From contig JANXZG010000095.1 of the NCBI GenBank assembly GCA_025355645.1, forward strand, positions 20,524 through 84,523: 64,000 bases of DNA, read 5' to 3'. Each line of letters begins with the position of its first letter. Within the stretch, counting starts at the first letter, position 1. Positions 16,833 through 25,851 of this stretch are shown piece after piece. Source of the stretch: Gammaproteobacteria bacterium. Lineage in GTDB: Bacteria > Pseudomonadota > Gammaproteobacteria > Steroidobacterales > Steroidobacteraceae. Position numbers and translations under genes: made by a program. A model generated the notes under the pieces. It was not told the DNA's origin, did no database searches, and worked only from the letters and a program-made list of their open reading frames with translations.

Positions 16833-18434
16833 ATGTCGGTCACCGTCGGAACCTTCCTCGTCGACCTGCTGGCCGCCAATGACTTCGACACGGTTTTCGG
16901 CATACCGGGTGTCCATAATCTCGAGGTCTACCGCGGGCTTGCCGCATCCGAACTGCGCCATGTGCTGGTGCGCCACGAGCAGGGCGCCGGCTTTGCGGCC
17001 GATGGGTTCGCGCGCGCGAGCGGCCGTGCGGCGGCCGTCTTTGTCATCTCGGGACCGGGCCTCACGAATGTGCTGACCTCGATAGGGCAGGCCTATTCGG
17101 ACTCGGTACCGGTGCTCGTGATTGCAAGCACCCCCGATCGCGCAACCCTCGGTAAGCGCTGGGGCGTGCTGCATGAGCTTCGCAACCAATGCCTGATCGC
17201 CAGCGGCATCTTTGGGGTCGCGCGCGCCGCGCGCAGCGCCGCCGATGTGCGCGATCACCTGCGCGCCTGCATCGCTTCGCTGCGCACCGGCCGGGCGCGC
17301 CCGGCCTATCTCGAAGTGCCGCTTGACCTGCTGGCTGAGAAAACCGAGCTGGTCGCGGAACGCTTCGCGCCCCCGGCGCCACTCGCCTCCGCCGCGATCC
17401 GCCAGGTTGCCGAGGCCGTAGACCTGCTGATTGGCGCGAAGCGGCCGCTGATCATCGCGGGTGGCGGCGCGCGCTGCGCGGGTGCGGAAATACGGCAGAT
17501 GGCCGAGATCATGGATGGCTACGTTGTCACGAGCGCCGCAGGCAAGGGCGTCATCCCGGATGCGCACCCGGCAAACCTGGGCACCTCGCTTCCGTACCCT
17601 GAAACGCAGGCCTTGGCCCTTGCCGCTGACCTGATCATTGCAGTCGGCACCGAGATAGGCGAGACCGACCTCTATACTTCGTTCCAGCTGCCACGCAGCG
17701 GCAAGCTGATCCGTATTGATCTGGATCCTGCCAAGCTTGCCGATCACTACGCGGCGGAAGTACCGATCTGGGGAGATGCCAAGTCGACGCTCGCCGCGAT
17801 CAATCGCGGCATCCAGAAGCGCAGCGGTTGGCGCAGCACGAATGGCAGTGCCGGCGCGATCCGCGCGAAAATCGAAGCCTCATTCAGTCCCGCAGCCCGG
17901 GCCCTGCAGCGCGCGATTGCTGCAATCCAGGCCGGTCTGCCTGCGGATGCGATTGTGTTCAGCGACATGACGCAGATCGCCTATCACGGCAATTACGCGT
18001 TTCGCGCTGACGAGCCGGGTCTATGGTTCCACCCGTCGGGCTACGGCACCTTGGGGTTCGCGCTACCAGCGGCGATCGGTGGCAAGATCGCGATGCCTGC
18101 GCGTGCGCAGATCGCGCTGGTGGGCGATTATGGACTGCAGTTCACGATCAATGAGTTGATCACGGCCGTGGAGGCGCGCATGAACCTGCCGATCGTCGTG
18201 TGGAATAACGCCGCGCTCGGCCAGATCCGCGATGACATGATCGCGGCCGGCATCCCGCCAATTGGCGTCGTCGGTCCAAATCCCGATTTCCAGCAACTCG
18301 CCAGGGCCTATGGCGTTGCCGCCGTGCAGGTCAAAGATCCGAAAAGCTTGACCGGCGCGATCGCCAAGGCGCTCACGGTGGAAGGTCCCACGCTGATCGA
18401 GATCCTGGCCGCCGATTTTTCATCCCCCGCTTAA
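16833..18434 (+). CDS. aruI: 5-Guanidino-2-oxopentanoate decarboxylase AruI-like (ThDP enzyme)
   Basis: Thiamine-diphosphate enzyme of 533 residues with the three usual domains: PYR (TVFGIPGVHNLEVYRG, catalytic Glu in VRHEQGAGFAADGFAR), central (IIAGGGARCAG) and PP (GYGTLGFALPAAIG, GDYGLQFTINEL, NNAALGQI). The opening closely resembles AruI of the arginine transaminase pathway, which decarboxylates 5-guanidino-2-oxopentanoate to 4-guanidinobutanal. The ATG at 16833 has AAGGA just upstream; the longer frame overlaps aruH. It shares a 95-base divergent promoter region with aruH. An acetolactate-synthase-like activity is the main alternative. Confidence 0.8.
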   Translation: MSVTVGTFLVDLLAANDFDTVFGIPGVHNLEVYRGLAASELRHVLVRHEQGAGFAADGFARASGRAAAVFVISGPGLTNVLTSIGQAYSDSVPVLVIASTPDRATLGKRWGVLHELRNQCLIASGIFGVARAARSAADVRDHLRACIASLRTGRARPAYLEVPLDLLAEKTELVAERFAPPAPLASAAIRQVAEAVDLLIGAKRPLIIAGGGARCAGAEIRQMAEIMDGYVVTSAAGKGVIPDAHPANLGTSLPYPETQALALAADLIIAVGTEIGETDLYTSFQLPRSGKLIRIDLDPAKLADHYAAEVPIWGDAKSTLAAINRGIQKRSGWRSTNGSAGAIRAKIEASFSPAARALQRAIAAIQAGLPADAIVFSDMTQIAYHGNYAFRADEPGLWFHPSGYGTLGFALPAAIGGKIAMPARAQIALVGDYGLQFTINELITAVEARMNLPIVVWNNAALGQIRDDMIAAGIPPIGVVGPNPDFQQLARAYGVAAVQVKDPKSLTGAIAKALTVEGPTLIEILAADFSSPA

Positions 18435-18459
18435 TACAAGCACCTCATAGGAGATTTAA

Positions 18460-18894
18460 ATGAACGTTTCCGTAAAACTGGCTCTCGCGGCGGCAGCCGC
18501 ACTGCTCACCCTGCCTGTGCTCGCGGCCGAACAGATCAAGATCGTCGAGCGGCCCATCAATGAAACCACCGCGCATATCGGCGCCAAGATCGATGGCCCG
18601 GGCGACATCCTGAGCTTCGCGAATCCACTGTATGAGGCTAGCAACAAGGCGCAGATCGGCACCGACCAGGGCTTTTGCATCCGCACCGTCGTTGGCAAGA
18701 GCTGGCACTGCAACTGGACCAACCAGCTCAAGGACGGGATGATCACTGTCGATGGCATTTTCAATGACGCCGGCGATTCGACGCTGTCGATCATCGGCGG
18801 AACCGGCAAGTACGCAGGTGCCAGGGGCACGATGCTGCTGCATACCCGAGCCGGCACGCCGGAAGGCTACGACTTCACGTTCGATATATCCTAG
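18460..18894 (+). CDS. Secreted allene-oxide-cyclase-like barrel protein
   Basis: A 144-residue protein with a signal peptide (cleaved near residue 22, LPVLAAE) and a beta-barrel domain marked by DGMITVDGIFNDAGDSTLSI and GGTGKYAGARGTM, the pattern of allene oxide cyclase/dirigent-like bacterial proteins. Bacterial members have no defined reaction. AGGAG lies 7 bases before the ATG. It is between aruI (25-base gap) and a class V aminotransferase (7-base gap), so it seems to be part of that transcript, though a periplasmic barrel has no clear role in arginine breakdown. Confidence 0.7.
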   Translation: MNVSVKLALAAAAALLTLPVLAAEQIKIVERPINETTAHIGAKIDGPGDILSFANPLYEASNKAQIGTDQGFCIRTVVGKSWHCNWTNQLKDGMITVDGIFNDAGDSTLSIIGGTGKYAGARGTMLLHTRAGTPEGYDFTFDIS

Positions 18895-18901
18895 GCGATC
18901 C

Positions 18902-20128
18902 ATGTCCTACTCCGCGAATGAGTGCCTGCGCGCACGGCGTGATTTTCCGGCCCTGAACCGCTCGGGTGCCGGGCCTGCCTTGGCATACCTGGATGGCCCC
19001 GGAGGCAGCCAGGTGCCGAAAAGCGTGATCGATGCGATCGCGGATGTGTATGCGACCTGCAACGTCAATACGCATGGCAATTTCGGGCCTTCTCAGGAAG
19101 TGGACCGGCGCATGGACGCGGCCAGGCGCGCGGTCGCGGCGTTCATGGGCGCGCCCGATGCCAGCTGCATCTCGTTCGGGCAGAACATGACGACCCTGAA
19201 TTACTCGCTCGCGAATGCGCTGGTCAAGACATTCAAAGACGGGGACGAAGTGCTGATCACGCAGCTCGATCACGAGGCCAACCGCGGACCGTGGCTGAAC
19301 CTGCGCGAGCGCGGCGTGCGCGTGCAGGAAGTACGGATGCTCGACTCCGGCGTGCTCGATAGCGCTGACATGGCGGCGAAGATCACGGCGCGCACGCGCC
19401 TGTTCGCCTTGGGCGCCTCCTCAAATGCCCTGGGGACCGTGAATGACATCGCGCTCGCGCGGCGATTGACTAAGGCGGTGGATGCCTTGCTGGTCGTCGA
19501 TGCGGTGCATTATGCGCCGCATTTTCCGGTGGACGTTCAGGCGCTGGGAGTCGATTTTCTGTTGTGCTCGGCCTACAAGTTCTATGGGCCCCACGTCGGT
19601 ATCCTGTACTCGCGCCCCGGCGCGCTCGATGGCCTGCCGACCGACCGGCTCAGCACGCAAGACCCCGCGGCGCCCTACCGCATAGAGACCGGGACCTTAA
19701 ATCATGCTGCCATTGCCGGCGTGCACGCGGCGATCGACTTCATCGCCAGCTTTGGACGCGGCGCGACCTTGCGCGAGTGCGTGGTCGATGCGATGACTTC
19801 CATCTCGCGCTACGAGCATAGCCTCGCGGCCTATTACCATGCCCACGTAAGAAAACTTCCCGGCGTGCGCATGTGGGGACCGGATTTTACCAGCGCCGCG
19901 CGCGCACCCACGGTGTCGATCACGCTTAAAAATCATACGCCGGACCAGGCTGCCACCGAACTCGGCAAGCAGGGCATCTGCGTCTGGAACGGCAACTTTT
20001 ATGCGGCGCGTGCGGTCGAGATCCTCGGGCTCGCACCCGCAAGCGGCCTGCTGCGCACGGGTATTTCGATGTACACGACCCAGGCGGAGCTCGATCACCT
20101 GCTCGCCGCCATCGAACGGCTTGGCTAG
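18902..20128 (+). CDS. Cysteine-desulfurase-like class V aminotransferase
   Basis: Fold-type I PLP enzyme of 408 residues, of the cysteine-desulfurase-like subfamily related to VC1184. Seen: RRDFPAL near the start, YLDGPGGSQVP, NTHGNFG, FGQNMTTLNY, DHEANRGPW, VVDAVHYAPH and the PLP-lysine segment SAYKFYGPH. The true substrate of the subfamily is unknown; the sulfur-carrying catalytic cysteine loop of real NifS/SufS is not apparent. The ATG at 18902 is 7 bases after the allene-oxide-cyclase-like gene. Its 3' end overlaps the convergent DUF3667 gene by 4 bases. Confidence 0.82.
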   Translation: MSYSANECLRARRDFPALNRSGAGPALAYLDGPGGSQVPKSVIDAIADVYATCNVNTHGNFGPSQEVDRRMDAARRAVAAFMGAPDASCISFGQNMTTLNYSLANALVKTFKDGDEVLITQLDHEANRGPWLNLRERGVRVQEVRMLDSGVLDSADMAAKITARTRLFALGASSNALGTVNDIALARRLTKAVDALLVVDAVHYAPHFPVDVQALGVDFLLCSAYKFYGPHVGILYSRPGALDGLPTDRLSTQDPAAPYRIETGTLNHAAIAGVHAAIDFIASFGRGATLRECVVDAMTSISRYEHSLAAYYHAHVRKLPGVRMWGPDFTSAARAPTVSITLKNHTPDQAATELGKQGICVWNGNFYAARAVEILGLAPASGLLRTGISMYTTQAELDHLLAAIERLG

Positions 20129-21093
20129 AGCGTGACCGCGCTGTAAATCATGGTCAGTATGAACATCAGCGCCGCGCAGAACAGGTAGGCGCAGCTCAGC
20201 ACGCAGAACTTCAGGATCGTCTTGAACCGTCCCTGTCCGTAGACGCGGCGCATCGACCGGTACAGGTAGAAGAGCATATAGAGTGACAAGGCGGTGCCAA
20301 CCCATCCGGCCCAGGTGTCCGACAGGATAAAGTGCTCCGAGACCATCAGCACCGATAGCGCGAGGAAGATGAAGGCGTGATTGTGCAATAGCAGCAGCAG
20401 GTGCTCGACGTATTGGCGCCGCTGGCGCCAATACAGCGGCACCATCAGCGCGGCGAGCAGCGGCAGCAACACGAACATTGCGCGGCCGAGGTTATGCAAC
20501 AGGTTGAGCCCGAGCGCGCGCCCATGATCGGACTGAATCCGGTCGCATGCCGTCATCAGCCGCCCGTGCAGCCAGGGCCTGAATGACCCGGCATCAACAA
20601 ACGAGGCGCAGTCAACCCGCTTGCCCATGAGCGATGGCACCAGCTTGGTGCTTATCGTGTCGTACTGCAGCAGTTGTTTCTGTAACTCGGCCTTTTCCTG
20701 CGGATCTTCGCTCTGGTCTATTTCCTTTTGCAGCGCCGCACGGACCTGCGCGGCAGTTGAAATCTGGGGCGCGGTCTTGCCGGACACGGGGGAGCTGGAA
20801 GTCAGTGGAATTAGCAGGAAAAACACCACGCTGAGCACGAGGTACAGGCGAAACGGCGGCAGGAAGCTCGCCCGCCGCCCCTTGACGTACTGCTGTGTCA
20901 GGTACCCCGGACGAAACAGCAGGGGCCCGAACGTGCGCCAGAAGCGCGAATCCGCATGCGTGATGACCTCGGCCGCATCGCCCAGGAACTCCCGCAGCGC
21001 GAGCCCATGGTGCAGCGCGCGTTGTCCACAGGCGCTGCAGTAGGGGCCACTCAAGGGCGCCGCGCAATTGGCGCAATTGGCGCAATTTTCCAT
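20125..21093 (-). CDS. DUF3667 membrane protein with N-terminal zinc ribbon
   Basis: A 322-residue protein. The first 25 residues carry a zinc-ribbon pattern (CANC then CSAC) preceded by an extra CANCANC repeat; a conserved FLGDAAEVITHADSRFWRTF block leads to several membrane helices (around residues 82-98, 205-222, 235-255 and 265-320). This arrangement matches DUF3667, a family of unknown function. The region between helix 1 and 2 is helical and charged (EIDQSEDPQEKAELQKQ), probably a coiled coil. Divergent from 21204. Confidence 0.78.
   Translation of the reverse strand: MENCANCANCAAPLSGPYCSACGQRALHHGLALREFLGDAAEVITHADSRFWRTFGPLLFRPGYLTQQYVKGRRASFLPPFRLYLVLSVVFFLLIPLTSSSPVSGKTAPQISTAAQVRAALQKEIDQSEDPQEKAELQKQLLQYDTISTKLVPSLMGKRVDCASFVDAGSFRPWLHGRLMTACDRIQSDHGRALGLNLLHNLGRAMFVLLPLLAALMVPLYWRQRRQYVEHLLLLLHNHAFIFLALSVLMVSEHFILSDTWAGWVGTALSLYMLFYLYRSMRRVYGQGRFKTILKFCVLSCAYLFCAALMFILTMIYSAVTL
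21062..21088. repeat. Three 9-base tandem repeats at a gene start
   Basis: GCGCAATTG occurs twice followed by GCGCAATTT, encoding Asn-Cys-Ala three times at the N-terminus of the DUF3667 protein. The unit length keeps the frame, so copy number can change without breaking the gene. Confidence 0.85.
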
Positions 21094-21203
21094 GCGGGGC
21101 AGTCTGAACGCTGGGCGGGCCTACATGCAACCCGGCATTGAACTCCCCGCCGCAGGCCCCATCCAACCTTCAATCGGAACAGTTCACCTTGAAGGGGTTG
21201 GTC

Positions 21204-21968
21204 ATGCCGAATTTACGCGCTGCATTCCTGGGACTAGCCGCGAGCATTGCGTTTGCCGCGCCGATTCACGCCGACAGCGATGCAACATTGCAGCAAATAT
21301 ACGACCAGGCACGGGCCGGCCATCTCGATCAGGCACAGCAAATGATCGACCAGGTGCTGGTGGATCATCCACGTAGCGCCAAGGCGCATTTCGTTGCGGC
21401 TGAGCTTGCCTCCCGGGCCGGCAACCTCGGCGTCGCGCGCGGCCAGCTTCAGCAAGCCGAACAGATTGATCCAGGCTTGAATTTTGCAAACCCGCAGGCG
21501 GTGCGGGCGCTGAGAGCCGGGTTGGGCACGAGCCGCGCGGGCGGACATGAAGTGGCGCTAGGCCCCCAGCCGCACAGCTTTTCGTGGTTACCCGGAATGG
21601 TTCTCGCAGGCCTCGGATTGCTGATTTGGGCGATCGTGCGACGTCGAAGCGCGCCTCCCGTCCCTTATTCCGGAGCACCCATGGGCACGGGGCCCTATCC
21701 GGGGGGCGGTTCCCCGGGCCCCATGGGCGGCGGCTTGGGCTCCGGTATTGTCGGAGGACTCGCCTCGGGCCTCGCGTTGGGCGCGGGTGTCGCCGCGGGC
21801 GAAGAGGTTGCACACCATTTTCTCGATGGCAATCATCATCACGACGGCGCGCCGCCTGCAGGCCCCGACACGGCTGTATCGAATGACGACATGGGCGGGA
21901 ACGACTTTGGCGTCAGCGATGGCGGCGGCTGGGATGGGGGTGGCGGCGGTGGGGGCGACTGGTCTTAA
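21204..21968 (+). CDS. Exported TPR-like protein with glycine-rich, His-rich tail
   Basis: A 254-residue protein: signal peptide (residues 1-23, ending PIHADS), a tetratricopeptide-like helical region (about 28-95, ARAGHLDQAQQMIDQVLVDHPRSAKAHFVAAELASR in pattern), one membrane helix (about 126-146), then a Gly/Pro-rich segment with a glycine-zipper-like stretch and an HHFLDGNHHHD cluster that could bind metal, ending in a Gly-rich WDGGGGGGGDWS tail. Such tails occur in YgcG-like envelope proteins. ATG 21204 is preferred because AAGGGG lies upstream. Function unknown. Confidence 0.65.
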   Translation: MPNLRAAFLGLAASIAFAAPIHADSDATLQQIYDQARAGHLDQAQQMIDQVLVDHPRSAKAHFVAAELASRAGNLGVARGQLQQAEQIDPGLNFANPQAVRALRAGLGTSRAGGHEVALGPQPHSFSWLPGMVLAGLGLLIWAIVRRRSAPPVPYSGAPMGTGPYPGGGSPGPMGGGLGSGIVGGLASGLALGAGVAAGEEVAHHFLDGNHHHDGAPPAGPDTAVSNDDMGGNDFGVSDGGGWDGGGGGGGDWS

Positions 21969-22149
21969 AGTGCAGGCGCGCAGGCCTGGCGTCGTTCGAC
22001 CCGTTCTGATCGAGGAATTCTAATTTACGAACGCGCGCACGGTTATTGTCGCGCTTGCGGTTGCCTGCTGGCTGTTAGCGTAGGCCCCGCGCAGGCGGTT
22101 TCACGTTCATTCATGAAGTACCGCCGTATCAGATACTCTTGATGGACGT

Positions 22150-22791
22150 ATGGCCCCTGACGTCGACCTCGACCGCGTGTACGCGGCGCGCAATCCGAGC
22201 GAACTGACCGCTGAATACGACCGCATCTCCGAAAAATACGACGCGGCGCTGATTGAGGATCATGACTGGCGAATGCCGGAGATCATGGCCGGGCTCGCCG
22301 CTTGGCTGCTGCCGCGCAGCGCGCGCATCTTGGATGCCGCGTGTGGCACCGGCCTCGTCAGTGAACACCTTAAGCGTTTCGGATTTAACGACCTGCACGG
22401 ACTCGACCTCTCCCCCGGCATGATCGCGGTCGCACAGCGCAAGAACATATTCCAGAGCCTGACCGTAGCGGCCCTGGGTGACCCGCTGCCCTATCGGAGC
22501 GGCGAGTTCGATGCCTTCACAGTCGCGGGTGCCTTCACGCCGCAGCACGCGCCGGCAGTATCGTTGCGTGAACTGACAAGAATTACTCGCCCTGGCGGTT
22601 ATGCGATATTTTCGCTGCGGGACGACGTGGCACAGCCGGATTTTGCCGCGGAAATCGCCGCATTGACCGCATCGACCCGCTGGTCGCTGCTGAAGGAAGG
22701 CGCGGCATTCCAGTCGCTGCCTCTCGCCGAGCCGCAAGTACGCAACCGGCTCTATATCTACCAGATGCAGGGAGTTCCCGGTGCGCCGTAA
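22150..22791 (+). CDS. Class I SAM-dependent methyltransferase
   Basis: A 213-residue methyltransferase. Motif I is ILDAACGTGLVSEHL (about residues 60-74), motif II GLDLSPGMIAVA, and the post-motif LRELTRITRPGGYAIFSLRDD fits the Methyltransf_11 fold. Its opening (AARNPSELTAEYDRISEKYD) resembles the Williams-Beuren-region methyltransferases; the substrate is unknown. The downstream membrane protein overlaps its last 11 bases, suggesting they are expressed together. Confidence 0.8.
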   Translation: MAPDVDLDRVYAARNPSELTAEYDRISEKYDAALIEDHDWRMPEIMAGLAAWLLPRSARILDAACGTGLVSEHLKRFGFNDLHGLDLSPGMIAVAQRKNIFQSLTVAALGDPLPYRSGEFDAFTVAGAFTPQHAPAVSLRELTRITRPGGYAIFSLRDDVAQPDFAAEIAALTASTRWSLLKEGAAFQSLPLAEPQVRNRLYIYQMQGVPGAP

Positions 22792-23212
22792 CTTCCTGCT
22801 CGGGATCGTAGCGATAGGGCTTACCTATCTTTACGTGCTCGCCCTGGTATATGGCATTGGGCTGGTTGCCGCGCTGCCGGTACCCGCCCTGTGGAGCGGG
22901 ATGTTTTCCACCCGCCATGGCGCAGCCGCCGCGTGGATTCTGAGCTCGCACTTCATCGTGGTGTTGCTCCTCTCAGCGCCGTTCGCCTGGATGATCGCCC
23001 GAGCATGCGGCCGCTCCAGCGTCGTCGTGTCCGTGTCGGTTGCGCTGCTGATCCTGGCACTGTTTGAGATTCCGCTCATCCTTGCGTCGATCAATGGCGG
23101 CGGGATATTCCCCTGGTGGGTGTGGCTTGCCGATATTGTCCAGTTCGCCGGCTCGCTGCCAATTCTGGTGCTTCTGTTCCGGCGACTGCGCGCCGATAAG
23201 AGTCCGGCCTGA
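22781..23212 (+). CDS. Small four-helix membrane protein
   Basis: A 143-residue protein with hydrophobic helices at about 5-30, 50-70, 80-100 and 112-132 and a positively charged C-terminal tail. The start is a GTG at 22781 that overlaps the methyltransferase gene. I do not recognise a family. The overlap suggests a link with the methyltransferase, but nothing in the sequence states its role. Confidence 0.6.
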   Translation: MRRNFLLGIVAIGLTYLYVLALVYGIGLVAALPVPALWSGMFSTRHGAAAAWILSSHFIVVLLLSAPFAWMIARACGRSSVVVSVSVALLILALFEIPLILASINGGGIFPWWVWLADIVQFAGSLPILVLLFRRLRADKSPA

Positions 23213-23428
23213 TTAAGGACTCTCGTTCGCCTGCCATTCTGTCGCATTACTGCCATTACTCGACTTCGCGTCCACGCTGAGCTGACACCTATCAGCTTCG
23301 TCGTTGTGACGATTGCAGTCGCTGGTGCGTAGTTAAACGAGGTAGCAAATCGCTGATGAACATTAACTGCCTTTGGTTTCCGTCAGCGTGCGCCGCTCAC
23401 CCTCAATCCGGATCGCCCGACCGGTGGT

Positions 23429-23896
23429 CTAACGCGATACCTTCGCGCGGTGCACGCGTTCGATCAGGTCATCGGCGACGGCGTTTCGTGCGAATGGATT
23501 GAACATCGAATTGCGCGGCGGGGAGAAACTGATCTCCTGGCCAAAGCGCCCGGGGCTCACCAGGCGCAGCGTGATCCTGGGCGGATTGACAAGCGTCGAG
23601 GCGCTGACATTCATGATGCTCCCAAGCGGCACTGATTCGCTCTGGTCGCCGATTTTCACAACCAGGTGATCGCCGCCGTCCCAGACCTCGTCCGCGAGGT
23701 CCCATACCAGCTTGCGAAACATCAGAAAAAAGAACGGTATTAGCAGCAGCGGGGGCAGGAAAGCCAGCGGCGGCACGCGTGTGGGTGAGGTAAACAGGGT
23801 CACGCACAAGATGAACAGCGGGACGCCAAAGAGCAGGGCCGGCAGCACTCGCTTATAGTAAAACGTTGACTGGCCGGAAATTTTCTTCATCAGCAT
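23429..23896 (-). CDS. Membrane protein of unknown function
   Basis: A 155-residue protein with two hydrophobic helices (about 18-36 and 42-62) then a soluble domain of beta strands (DHLVVKIGDQSESVPLGSIMNVSAS, PRITLRLVSPGRFGQEISFSPP) that looks like a membrane-anchored PH-like domain. An in-frame ATG two codons later (MKKISGQ) is an equally good start. It lies 6 bases after the htpG stop, so it could be the last gene of a cbpA-htpG transcript. I do not recognise the family. Confidence 0.6.
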   Translation of the reverse strand: MLMKKISGQSTFYYKRVLPALLFGVPLFILCVTLFTSPTRVPPLAFLPPLLLIPFFFLMFRKLVWDLADEVWDGGDHLVVKIGDQSESVPLGSIMNVSASTLVNPPRITLRLVSPGRFGQEISFSPPRNSMFNPFARNAVADDLIERVHRAKVSR

Positions 23897-23902
23897 GGGT
23901 TT

Positions 23903-25810
23903 CTACCCGACCAGAATCTTCCCGCTCGCCGGCAGCCCCGCGACGATCAGGGCATTGACCCTGCGTACAAAGGTCGCCGGATCCTCAAGCTCGCCGCCCT
24001 CGGCCAGTAACGCCTGGTCATACAACACACTGGCGAGGTCGGCAAAAGCCGCCTCTTCCGCACTATCGCGCAATCGCTCGATCAGCACGTGCTTCGGGTT
24101 GACCTCGAGAACTGGCAAGGTCGCGAATGGATTCGATTGCCCCGCCTGCTTCAGGATACGGCCCATGCGTAGCGACATGCCATATTCGCCGGCGACCAGA
24201 CAGGCCGGCGAATCGGTCAGGCGAGTGGATACGCGCGCGCTGTTTATCTTGCCGGTCAGCACCTTGCCCAGGCGCTCCAGCGTGCCCTTGTAAGCTGACT
24301 CGGTCGCGGCTTTTTCTGGGGTTTCGATCGGCGAGCCGAGATCCGGGGCGACGCTTGCGGCGCTCGCCAGGGTCTTGCCATCAAATTCATGCAGGTGCCC
24401 GACGACCCACTCGTCGATCCGGTCGACCAGCAGCAGTACCTCGATGCCCTTGGCCCTAAACCCCTCCAGATGCGGGCTGTTGCGCGCGCCGGCAAGCGTA
24501 TCGGCGGTCAGGTAATAGATTGACTTCTGGTCCGCCTGCATCCGCCCGACGTAATCGGCGAGCGTGACCGAGGCCGCCTCATCGGCACTCTGAGTCGAGT
24601 GAAACCGCAGCAGCTTCGCGACGCGCTCCGACTGCGACGCGTCCGCCTTCTGGCTCATGTCCTTGATCACGCCTTCCTTCAGCACGGCGCCGAAGGTCTT
24701 CCAGAATTCGGCGTATTCCACTGGCTTTGATGCAGCCAGGTCCTCAAGCAGGTCGAGCGTGCGCTTGACGAGCGCCGCCTTGATTTTGCCAGCGGTACGA
24801 TCGCTCTGCAGCAGCTCGCGCGAGACGTTCAGCGGCAAATCGGATGAATCGACCAGGCCGCGCATGAACCTGAGCCAGGATGGCAGCAGTTCCGCCGCCT
24901 TGTCCATGATGAACACGCGCTTGACGTACAGCTTTATGCCACCGCCGCCATCGCGCTCGAACAAATCGAACGGCGCGCTCTTCGGCAAATACAGCAGCGA
25001 GGTATATTCGATGTTGCCCTCGACTTTGTTGTGCGCCCACATGCGCGCATCATCGGGGTCATGAGTCAGGTGATGGTAGAACGCCTGGTAGTCCTCGTCC
25101 TTGAGCTCTGACTTCGGGCGCGTCCAGAACGCTTTCGCCTGGTTCAGCGTATCGTCCTTGTCGCCCGCCTTCAGGATAATCGGCAGGCCGAGATGATCGG
25201 AGTACTTGCGCACAAGGGACCGCAGGCGCGATTCTTCCAGAAATTCCTTATCTTCATCGCGCAGGTGCAAGGTCACCTCGGTGCCGCGCTCGCTCTTCTG
25301 GCCGGCCTTGATCTCGTAGGATCCTTCGCCGTCGGATTCCCAGTGAACCGGCTCATCGTCCGTGCGCTTCGTCAGCACCGTGACCCGGTCGGCAACAATA
25401 AACGCGGAGTAGAAGCCGACACCGAACTGGCCGATCAGCTGCGCATCCTTCGCCGCATCACCGCTCAGCGTCTCGAGGAATTTCTTCGTGCCGGAGCGCG
25501 CGATCGTGCCAAGATTGTCGATGACTTCGGCGCGGCTCATGCCGATGCCGTTATCGCGGATGCACAGCGTTCCGGCGGCCTTGTCCGGTATCAAGGTGAT
25601 CGAGAGGGTGTCGCTGCCGAGCAAATCGGGGCGCGCGAGCGCCTCGAAGCGCAGCTTTTCGCAGGCATCCGAGGCGTTGGAGATCAGCTCCCGCAGGAAG
25701 ATTTCCCGGTGGGCGTAGAGCGAGTGAATGACCAGGCGCAGCACCTGGCGGGTCTCCGCCTGGAATTCCTTGGTTTCTGCCTGAGTTTCTACCGGTTTTG
25801 CTTTAGCCAT
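23903..25810 (-). CDS. htpG: Molecular chaperone HtpG (Hsp90)
   Basis: Bacterial Hsp90 of 635 residues, full length for the family. The N-terminal ATPase domain shows LRELISNASDACEKLRFEAL, DNGIGMS and QFGVGFYSAFIVAD; the middle domain has the client and catalytic-Arg region ending NVSREL-LQ; the C-terminal dimerisation domain follows. It assists late folding of selected proteins in the cytoplasm. The ATG is 41 bases after the DnaJ-like gene, so the two chaperones are likely one heat-stress transcript. Confidence 0.97.
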   Translation of the reverse strand: MAKAKPVETQAETKEFQAETRQVLRLVIHSLYAHREIFLRELISNASDACEKLRFEALARPDLLGSDTLSITLIPDKAAGTLCIRDNGIGMSRAEVIDNLGTIARSGTKKFLETLSGDAAKDAQLIGQFGVGFYSAFIVADRVTVLTKRTDDEPVHWESDGEGSYEIKAGQKSERGTEVTLHLRDEDKEFLEESRLRSLVRKYSDHLGLPIILKAGDKDDTLNQAKAFWTRPKSELKDEDYQAFYHHLTHDPDDARMWAHNKVEGNIEYTSLLYLPKSAPFDLFERDGGGGIKLYVKRVFIMDKAAELLPSWLRFMRGLVDSSDLPLNVSRELLQSDRTAGKIKAALVKRTLDLLEDLAASKPVEYAEFWKTFGAVLKEGVIKDMSQKADASQSERVAKLLRFHSTQSADEAASVTLADYVGRMQADQKSIYYLTADTLAGARNSPHLEGFRAKGIEVLLLVDRIDEWVVGHLHEFDGKTLASAASVAPDLGSPIETPEKAATESAYKGTLERLGKVLTGKINSARVSTRLTDSPACLVAGEYGMSLRMGRILKQAGQSNPFATLPVLEVNPKHVLIERLRDSAEEAAFADLASVLYDQALLAEGGELEDPATFVRRVNALIVAGLPASGKILVG

Positions 25811-25851
25811 GGGTTGCTACTGTGGGGACGGGTGCCAGAAGATTCAAGCGC

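Noticed and set aside
23280..23297. AGCTGA/TCAGCT hairpin in the gap before the membrane-protein gene
   Set aside because: Only 6 bp with no T-run; expected by chance.
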